Assembly (NCBI GenBank): GCA_030590585.1
Contig: JAUUYD010000155.1
Location: 1 to 6,110, forward strand
Length of the DNA: 6,110 nt
Direction of reading: 5' to 3'
Source of the DNA: Spirochaeta sp.
GTDB taxonomy: Bacteria; Spirochaetota; Spirochaetia; Spirochaetales_E; Spirochaetaceae_B
A model generated the notes under the pieces. It was not told the origin of the DNA and made no database searches. It worked only from the letters and a program-made list of their open reading frames with translations. The first letter of the stretch is position 1. Each line of letters begins with the position of its first letter. Below, piece by piece: positions 1 through 5,259 of this stretch. A program made the position numbers and the translations under genes.

Positions 1-1601
1 CCATGCATGCGGGTATAAGTTCCGCATACGGCTATCCGGGAACCCCATCCACCGAAATAATGGAATTTTTACTCAATACCGCTGAAGCCGGTGCTGAAGG
101 TGATCATCTGGCCCGTTGGAGCAGCAATGAGAAGACTGCATTCGAGGAAGCGCTGGGTGCGTCATTCTGCGGCAAGCGGGTTCTGATAACCATGAAACAT
201 GTCGGTCTCAATGTGGCCGCCGATCCTTTCATGAACGCGGCTCTTTTAGACATCAAGGGCGGTGTGGTTCTCGCTGTTGCTGATGATCCGGGAATGCACT
301 CCAGTCAGAACGAGCAGGACAGCCGCTACTTTGCCGACTTTGCCATGATTCCATGCCTGGAACCGACAAGTCAGCAGGAAGCTTACAACATGACCCGGGC
401 TGCCTTTGATATCTCTGAGGAACTGGCGGTTCCGGTAATGATTCGGCTTGTGACGCGATTGTCTCATTCCCGTGCGGCTATCACTCCTTCAGAACCCCGT
501 CATCAAAACGGAACAGAAAAGGCTGACGGACCTGCCGGCTGGACCCTTCTGCCTGCCAGAGCCCGCCGTCATTATACAGCTCTCATCGGGAAACAGGAAA
601 AAATGAATCTTCTCAGCGAGGAATCGGCTTTCAATATATTAAAGAGCGGTTCTGGTTCGGGGAAGTGTGAGCTCGGTATTATTACCACCGGCCTGGCCCG
701 GAATTATTTCAATGAGAACGCGGGAGAACTCACCCAACCCTATAACCACCTTCACATTGGTCAATCACCATGGCCGATGAAAAAAATCCGCAGCTTGATG
801 GATTCCTCCGAGCGGCTGCTCATCCTTGAAGAGGGTATGCCCTTTCTGGAACGTTACATTCTGGGTGTCGGCAGGGAAAGCATGCCTGTCGATGGAAAGC
901 TCAACGGCAAGGTGCCCAGGCAGGGTGAGTTGAATCCGGACAATGTACGGGAATCCCTTGGTCTGCCGATTCTTTCGGCGCTGGATTTTGACACCGGCAG
1001 CCTGCCGTTGCGGCCGCCCCAGTTATGTATGGGATGCCCTCATGAGGATTCCTACAAGTTCATCAAGGAAGTTGTTGAAGGTCTGGACCAATCCATTGTC
1101 ACCTCGGATATCGGATGTTACGCCCTTGGTGCTCTTGCACCTTTGGAAGTTCCCGAAACTGTGGTCTGTATGGGTGCCTCCATATCCATGGCTAAAGGTG
1201 CCGCGGAAGCCGGTTATCCCAATGTCATGGCTGTGATTGGTGATTCCACTTTTTACCACTCCGGGCTTACCGGCCTTGTGGATTGTGTGGCTGATCAGGC
1301 AAAGGTTACGGTGATTATCATGGATAACAGCACTGTGGCCATGACTGGAGGTCAGCAGACCATGCTTCAGTCCGCCCGGCTGCCTCAGGTTGTGGAGGGT
1401 CTTGGTATCGAAAAAGATCATATACGTGTTCTTGACGCTTTCCGCCGTTCCCACGATGAGAACGTCGGGGTTTTGAAAGAAGAGCTGGCCTACGATGGAC
1501 CTTCGGTTATTATCACCGTGAGGGAATGCGTCGAAACGGTTAAGAAGAAACTGGCAAAGCGCAGGCAGGCCAAAGATGCCGCGGCCGGAGGCGGAAAATG
1601 A
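1..1601 (+). CDS. iorA: Indolepyruvate oxidoreductase subunit alpha (IorA), 5'-truncated by window edge
   Basis: This is the large, TPP-dependent subunit of indolepyruvate (arylpyruvate) oxidoreductase. The family oxidatively decarboxylates arylpyruvates with CoA to arylacetyl-CoA, CO2 and reduced ferredoxin in the cytoplasm of anaerobes. Numbering from the first visible Met (base 3), GYPGTPS is at residues 10-16, SNEK at 41-44 and MKHVGLN at 64-70, all in the N-terminal pyrimidine-type domain. A middle domain follows at about 220-330. The C-terminal TPP domain has CMGCPH at 342-347, GDSTFYHSG from 413 and DNSTVAMTGG from 441, giving the GD...N metal/TPP motif. The Met at base 3 is unlikely to be the true start: IorA proteins normally have about 20-30 residues before GYPGTPS, so the frame should continue upstream. 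The protein ends in a basic Lys/Arg/Ala tail soon after the TPP domain. The C-terminal ferredoxin domain with CxxCxxCxxxC clusters seen in classical IorA is absent. The stop overlaps the iorB start by 4 bases. Confidence 0.95.
   Translation, partial: MHAGISSAYGYPGTPSTEIMEFLLNTAEAGAEGDHLARWSSNEKTAFEEALGASFCGKRVLITMKHVGLNVAADPFMNAALLDIKGGVVLAVADDPGMHSSQNEQDSRYFADFAMIPCLEPTSQQEAYNMTRAAFDISEELAVPVMIRLVTRLSHSRAAITPSEPRHQNGTEKADGPAGWTLLPARARRHYTALIGKQEKMNLLSEESAFNILKSGSGSGKCELGIITTGLARNYFNENAGELTQPYNHLHIGQSPWPMKKIRSLMDSSERLLILEEGMPFLERYILGVGRESMPVDGKLNGKVPRQGELNPDNVRESLGLPILSALDFDTGSLPLRPPQLCMGCPHEDSYKFIKEVVEGLDQSIVTSDIGCYALGALAPLEVPETVVCMGASISMAKGAAEAGYPNVMAVIGDSTFYHSGLTGLVDCVADQAKVTVIIMDNSTVAMTGGQQTMLQSARLPQVVEGLGIEKDHIRVLDAFRRSHDENVGVLKEELAYDGPSVIITVRECVETVKKKLAKRRQAKDAAAGGGK
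1587..1591 (+). promoter_or_regulatory. Ribosome binding site of iorB
   Basis: A full GGAGG Shine-Dalgarno core lies inside the last codons of iorA, 6 bases before the ATG at 1598. It supports that start and suggests iorB can be initiated efficiently while being coupled to iorA translation. Confidence 0.8.
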
Positions 1602-2164
1602 AGTACGATATCATTCTTTGCGGAGTTGGAGGGCAGGGTGTGCTTTCCGTAGCAGCGGCAATTGCAGCTGCAGCCGCGTCTGAAGGACTGAAAGTCCGGC
1701 AATCCGAGGTTCACGGTATGGCACAAAGGGGCGGGGCTGTTATGAGCCACCTGCGGCTGTCGGATGAAACAATACCCGGTGATCTGGTGCCCCGGGGCGG
1801 AGCGGACTTAATTATCTCCATGGAACCCCTGGAAGCCCTGCGGTACACGGCATATCTCAAACCCGAGGGTTTCTGTGTGACTGCCGGTGAACCTTTTGAG
1901 AACATACCGAATTATCCTGCGCTGGAAACAGTTCTCTCCAAGGTTGAAGCCCTCCCGAACTCCCGACTGATAAGTGCGGCTGCTCTTGCAAAAGAAAGCG
2001 GAAACAGGCGGGCTGTGAATATGGTAATGGTGGGTGCCGCATCTGCATTTCTACCCCTGCCTGAGAAATCTTTGAAATCGGCGATAAGCTCCCTTTTCTC
2101 ACGTAAGGGTGAGAAAATTGTTGAGATGAATCTCACCGCATTCAGTTCAGGCCGGGATGCATGA
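1598..2164 (+). CDS. iorB: Indolepyruvate oxidoreductase subunit beta (IorB)
   Basis: This is the small subunit of indolepyruvate oxidoreductase, homologous to the gamma domain of pyruvate:ferredoxin oxidoreductase. It partners with IorA in the cytoplasm to form the CoA-dependent arylpyruvate-decarboxylating enzyme. The 188-residue length is typical of stand-alone IorB. Diagnostic motifs are GVGGQGVL at residues 9-16, directly after the first beta strand, and SEVHGMAQRGG at 36-46, followed by MEPLEALRY at 75-83. There are no iron-sulfur cysteine clusters, as expected for this subunit. The ATG start overlaps the iorA stop (ATGA) and has a strong GGAGG site, and the protein begins at the usual family position just before the glycine-rich loop. 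The C-terminal half is more variable, as in the family. Its own stop overlaps the start of the next gene in the same ATGA manner, so dosage with iorA and paaK is probably coupled. Confidence 0.95.
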   Translation: MKYDIILCGVGGQGVLSVAAAIAAAAASEGLKVRQSEVHGMAQRGGAVMSHLRLSDETIPGDLVPRGGADLIISMEPLEALRYTAYLKPEGFCVTAGEPFENIPNYPALETVLSKVEALPNSRLISAAALAKESGNRRAVNMVMVGAASAFLPLPEKSLKSAISSLFSRKGEKIVEMNLTAFSSGRDA

Positions 2165-3471
2165 CGGTCTATTCAGAGCAGGAAATTGAGTACCTGGACC
2201 GCCAGGCTCTTGAGGCGATGCAGCTTCTTCGCCTCAAGAGGGTGATTACCGAGGCACTGGCTACTCCCTTTTACAAGGAACGCCTTGGTGGTGTTGGAAT
2301 AAAGCATCCCGGGGACATGAAATCTCTGGATGACCTGAAGAAAATCCCCTTCACTACGAAAGATGATTTACGGGATACTTATCCTTACGGACTTTTATCG
2401 GTACATAAGAAAGATGTGGTTCGTATGCATGCATCAAGCGGTACCACAGGTAAACCGACGGTTATCTTTTACAGCCGGGATGATCTGGACAGGTGGACCG
2501 GATTAACTCACCGTTCTTTGAAGGCCTGCGGCTGCGGTCCGGAAGATGTCTTTCAGAATATGATGACCTACGGACTGTTTACCGGAGGCCTCGGACTTCA
2601 TTACGGAGCCGAGGAACTGGGCATGTTCGTCATCCCTTCGTCGGGAGGGAATACCCGCCGTCAGCTGATGCTGATGAAGGATTTCGGTACATCCGTTGTT
2701 CATGCCACACCCAGTTACATGCTGTATCTGTATTCCCAGCTGGAGAATAATGAGGTTGAACTTTCCGACCTCAAGCTTAAAAAAGCCCTTATCGGTGCCG
2801 AACCCCATTCCGAGGATCTTCGACGTAAAATTGAAAACCTCTTTGGTATCGATGCCTATAATTCCTACGGGCTTTCGGAGATGAACGGTCCGAGTGTCGC
2901 ATTTGAATGTTTAGAGAAAAGTGGAATGCACCTCTGGGAGGATGCGTACCGTATCGAAATTGTAGACCGTGACAGCCTTGAACCTGTAGAAGAAGGGGAG
3001 GTTGGAGAACTGGTTCTCACGAATCTTATCCGGCATGCCTCACCCATACTCAGGTATCGGACAAAAGATCTTACCAGGATTATTCCCGGAACCTGCGGAT
3101 GCGGCAGAACCTCCCGCCGGATAGACCGTATCATGGGCAGAACAGATGATATGCTCATCATCAATGGTGTAAACGTCTTCCCCTCTCAGATTGAGGAAGT
3201 GGTTATGAGGGTGCCGGAAGCGGGTAATAATTATCGCATCGTTGTGCGGAAAAAAGACACACGCGATGAACTTATTGTTGAACTTGAAGTAGGGCCTGAG
3301 CTGCTTTCGGATGATACCCGGGATTTGTATGCACTTAAAGGACGCCTGGTAGAGGCTTTGAAGGCCAGCATATCTATCAGGCCTGTTGTAGAATTTCATG
3401 AACCCGGACAATTGCCCGTACAGGAAGGCAAGGCAATCAGGGTAGTGGACGAAAGGGGGAACTTATATTGA
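2161..3471 (+). CDS. paaK: Phenylacetate-CoA ligase family protein, first tandem copy
   Basis: This is an AMP-forming aryl-CoA ligase of the PaaK family (adenylate-forming superfamily), 436 residues, a full family length. It is expected to interconvert phenylacetate or a related aryl acid plus ATP and CoA with the aryl-CoA, AMP and PPi. Visible motifs are PFYKER at 36-41, IPFTTKDDLRD at 62-72, the phosphate-binding SSGTTGKP at 92-99, NSYGLSE at 234-240, YRTKDL with Asp303, GRTDDM at 326-331, and the adenylation lysine K424 in EGKAIRVVD. The catalytic set is therefore intact. Compared with the second copy and with the PaaK consensus as I know it, the presumed acyl-pocket stretch 133-143 reads NMMTYGLFTGG instead of a YGYG form, and the usual EDHFYPEI is EDAYRIEI at 260-267. 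This suggests a different acid substrate. The ATG overlaps the iorB stop (ATGA); only a weak GGGA precedes it, so expression probably depends on coupling. Confidence 0.92.
   Translation: MTVYSEQEIEYLDRQALEAMQLLRLKRVITEALATPFYKERLGGVGIKHPGDMKSLDDLKKIPFTTKDDLRDTYPYGLLSVHKKDVVRMHASSGTTGKPTVIFYSRDDLDRWTGLTHRSLKACGCGPEDVFQNMMTYGLFTGGLGLHYGAEELGMFVIPSSGGNTRRQLMLMKDFGTSVVHATPSYMLYLYSQLENNEVELSDLKLKKALIGAEPHSEDLRRKIENLFGIDAYNSYGLSEMNGPSVAFECLEKSGMHLWEDAYRIEIVDRDSLEPVEEGEVGELVLTNLIRHASPILRYRTKDLTRIIPGTCGCGRTSRRIDRIMGRTDDMLIINGVNVFPSQIEEVVMRVPEAGNNYRIVVRKKDTRDELIVELEVGPELLSDDTRDLYALKGRLVEALKASISIRPVVEFHEPGQLPVQEGKAIRVVDERGNLY
3453..3460 (+). promoter_or_regulatory. Ribosome binding site supporting a TTG start of the second paaK
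   Basis: The purine stretch AAGGGGGA lies within the last codons of the first paaK, 7 bases before the TTG at 3468. It decides the start of the second copy: the TTG overlaps the preceding stop (TTGA) and gives the N-terminus MIWN, which is how many PaaK proteins begin. Confidence 0.7.
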
Positions 3472-4769
3472 TCTGGAATGCAGTTAGAGAATCGGAAGCA
3501 CCTGAAAAACGTCGTGCCAGGCAGTTGGCAGATCTCAAGGATCTGGTGGCCCGTCTGTATAATCGTGTTCCTTTCTACAAGGAACGCTTTGATGCCTGTG
3601 AAATTAAACCCGCGGATATTCAATCTCTGGAGGATATTTCTAAAATCCCTTTCACAACAAAGGACGATCTCCGGGAAACTTATCCATACGGACTTTTAGC
3701 CTCAGGTGAAGAAGAAATCGTTGAGGTACATACCTCTTCCGGCACTACGGGAACTCCGGTGGTGGATGCATACACCCGGAACGATATGGAAATATGGGCG
3801 GAAGTGATGGCCCGCTGCTTAATGATGGCCGGTGCCGAAAAAGGTGATGTGGTACAGAATGGTTACGGTTACGGCATGTTCACCGGGGGGCTCGGAGTGC
3901 ATTACGGGGCTCACGCCATCGGTTGTAACATTATCCCGGTTGGCGGCGGTAATACCGAGAGACAGCTTCAGCTTATGCGGGATTTTGAATCCACCATACT
4001 CACCTGTACACCAAGCTATTCCCTGTATATGGCCGAAGTGGCCAAGGATATGGGATTGAACATGGCTGATCTCAAACTGAAATCCGGTATCTTCGGGGCC
4101 GAACCCTGGAGTGATAATATGCGCCGGGAGATTGAAGAGAAGATGTGCCTGAAGGCCTATGATATTTACGGTCTGACTGAAATTATCGGCCCTGGAGTCT
4201 CCAACGAATGCTCCGAACAGAACGGTCTTCATATTAATGAGGATCATTTCTATCCGGAAATTATCAATCCTGAAACCGGTGAAGTTCTGCCTGACGGTGA
4301 GAAGGGCGAGCTGGTTTTTACCACCCTTACCAAAACAGGAACTCCGCTCCTGCGTTATAGAACCAGAGATATCACCTGGTTGGAGAGGGGCGAATGTGCC
4401 TGCGGACGCAACCTTGTTCGAATGCGCCGATTACTCGGCCGGACAGACGATATGATGATAATACGGGGTGTAAATGTCTTTCCATCCCAGATAGAAAACA
4501 TACTGATGGACATAGAGGAAACCCAGCCTCATTATCAGATTGTCATCGATCGTGGTCAGTCTCACCTGGATGATGTGGAACTTCGAGTTGAAGTGGAGCC
4601 GAAGTTCTTTTCCGATGAAACCAAGCAGCTTGAAAGGATCAGCAGGAAAATTGCCACAGCCATGAAAAATAAACTTGGTGTAAATCTGCAGATTAAGCTG
4701 GTCGAGCCCAAATCCATAGAGCGAAGCATGGGCAAAGCCAAACGGGTTATCGATAAAAGAACCTTATAG
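3468..4769 (+). CDS. paaK: Phenylacetate-CoA ligase (PaaK), second tandem copy
   Basis: This is the second AMP-forming aryl-CoA ligase, 433 residues, closer to the PaaK consensus than the first copy. Motifs are PFYKER at 35-40, IPFTTKDDLRE at 60-70, the phosphate loop SSGTTGTP at 90-97, YGYGMFTGGLG at 133-143, GGGNTERQ at 159-166, DIYGLTE at 232-238, NEDHFYPEI at 257-265, YRTRDI with Asp301, GRTDDM at 324-329, and the adenylation lysine K423 in GKAKRVIDKR. All catalytic elements are present, so it should be an active ligase acting on phenylacetate or a close relative. In context it could also run in reverse, from the arylacetyl-CoA made by IorAB to the free acid and ATP. The start is TTG at 3468, overlapping the upstream stop; the MIWN N-terminus and the strong upstream Shine-Dalgarno site support it. 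By eye, rather under half of the residues match the first copy, which indicates an old duplication or separate acquisition rather than a recent repeat. Confidence 0.94.
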   Translation: MIWNAVRESEAPEKRRARQLADLKDLVARLYNRVPFYKERFDACEIKPADIQSLEDISKIPFTTKDDLRETYPYGLLASGEEEIVEVHTSSGTTGTPVVDAYTRNDMEIWAEVMARCLMMAGAEKGDVVQNGYGYGMFTGGLGVHYGAHAIGCNIIPVGGGNTERQLQLMRDFESTILTCTPSYSLYMAEVAKDMGLNMADLKLKSGIFGAEPWSDNMRREIEEKMCLKAYDIYGLTEIIGPGVSNECSEQNGLHINEDHFYPEIINPETGEVLPDGEKGELVFTTLTKTGTPLLRYRTRDITWLERGECACGRNLVRMRRLLGRTDDMMIIRGVNVFPSQIENILMDIEETQPHYQIVIDRGQSHLDDVELRVEVEPKFFSDETKQLERISRKIATAMKNKLGVNLQIKLVEPKSIERSMGKAKRVIDKRTL

Positions 4770-4773
4770 GAGA
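4768..4773 (+). promoter_or_regulatory. Ribosome binding site of the ACT-domain gene
   Basis: AGGAGA overlaps the TAG stop of the second paaK and sits 7 bases before the ATG at 4781. It fixes that start and fits continued co-translation with the operon. Confidence 0.75.
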
Positions 4774-4780
4774 AGTCATT

Positions 4781-5197
4781 ATGAAAGTTACTCAGATATC
4801 AGTATTCATGGAGAACAAGAACGGCCGGCTGGCTGAAATTACCAGACTTCTGGCATCAAAAAACATCAGCCTGAGAGCTGTTACCATTGCCGATACTGCC
4901 GATTTTGGAATCTTGCGCTTGATAGTCAACGACCCTGATCGGACCCGGGATGTTCTTTTGGAAGCCGGTTTTACGGCCAGGGAAACCGATGTACTGGCTG
5001 TCGCCATGGACGATAAACCCGGTGCCCTGGCGGAAGTGATGGAGCTCTTCGAGAAGAACAATGTGAATATCGAGTACCTGTATTCCATCCTTGCCGGGAA
5101 AGGCGGGATGGCCGATGTTGTATTCAGGGTTGAAGATCTTGAACGTGGGCAATCCATTCTGAAACAGAACGGATATGACCGGCCTCTGGATCTGTAA
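4781..5197 (+). CDS. Tandem ACT-domain protein, probable amino-acid-binding regulator
   Basis: This is a 138-residue cytoplasmic protein built only of two ACT domains, at about residues 4-66 and 71-135, resembling the small tandem-ACT proteins of COG4747 type. ACT domains usually bind amino acids and regulate enzymes allosterically. Each repeat carries the loop that commonly contacts ligand: NKNGRL at 12-17 with Gly15, and DKPGAL at 78-83 with Gly81, each followed by the amphipathic helix and a beta strand (ISLRAVTIAD; VNIEYLYS). No catalytic or DNA-binding domain is attached, so it would act through protein contact or as a ligand-binding partner. It lies 11 bases after the second paaK and shares the operon. 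Similar small ACT proteins are often seen next to paaK/ior genes in anaerobes. Sensing of an aromatic amino acid is therefore a reasonable inference, but its target is unknown. It ends with two in-frame TAA codons in a row (5195-5200). Confidence 0.88.
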   Translation: MKVTQISVFMENKNGRLAEITRLLASKNISLRAVTIADTADFGILRLIVNDPDRTRDVLLEAGFTARETDVLAVAMDDKPGALAEVMELFEKNNVNIEYLYSILAGKGGMADVVFRVEDLERGQSILKQNGYDRPLDL

Positions 5198-5259
5198 TAA
5201 ACCGAATCAAAAGCCTGTCGGGGTCGTCAGTCACCGTCCCGTTATGATAGTTTGAGCCG
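5198..5259 (+). other. Short spacer between the ACT gene and the membrane-protein gene
   Basis: These 62 bases separate the aryl-CoA operon from the following gene and are the only real non-coding stretch in the window. I see no convincing terminator: only a short imperfect GGG/CCC pairing around 5220-5240 with no T tract after it. There is also no clear promoter or strong ribosome binding site. Read-through into the membrane-protein gene is therefore possible, but the break in tight gene packing marks the probable functional end of the operon. Confidence 0.6.

Larger units (their letters stand above)
1..5197 (+). other. Probable operon iorA-iorB-paaK-paaK-ACT
   Basis: Five same-strand genes are packed with overlaps of 4 bases at 1598-1601, 2161-2164 and 3468-3471 and a gap of 11 bases at 4770-4780. 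No promoter is visible inside, so transcription most likely starts upstream of the window. The grouping of an arylpyruvate oxidoreductase, aryl-CoA ligases and an amino-acid-binding ACT protein indicates one unit for aromatic 2-oxoacid and arylacetate metabolism. Confidence 0.85.

Noticed and set aside
3..5. ATG at base 3 as the true start of iorA
   Set aside because: Family members have about 20-30 residues before the GYPGTPS motif, and here it comes at residue 10, so the Met is most likely internal and the gene begins before the window.
1023..1454. Minus-strand open frame of 143 codons inside iorA
   Set aside because: It lies opposite the conserved TPP domain of iorA, and its translation shows no recognisable motif; it is a shadow of the real gene.
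3819..4247. Minus-strand open frame of 142 codons inside the second paaK
   Set aside because: It is fully antisense to the conserved adenylation core and has no domain signature, so it is a shadow frame.
2161..4769. Tandem paaK genes as a recent duplication, direct repeat or assembly artefact
   Set aside because: The copies share only short near-matching DNA blocks at conserved motifs and differ at most other positions, including start codon and both termini.
5219..5240. GGG/CCC inverted pairing as a rho-independent terminator after the ACT gene
   Set aside because: The stem is only three to four pairs with mismatches and a large loop, and no T tract follows.
5243..5248. TATGAT as a -10 promoter box for the membrane-protein gene
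   Set aside because: There is no acceptable -35 box at 16-18 bases upstream, and a transcript from it would begin almost at the start codon.
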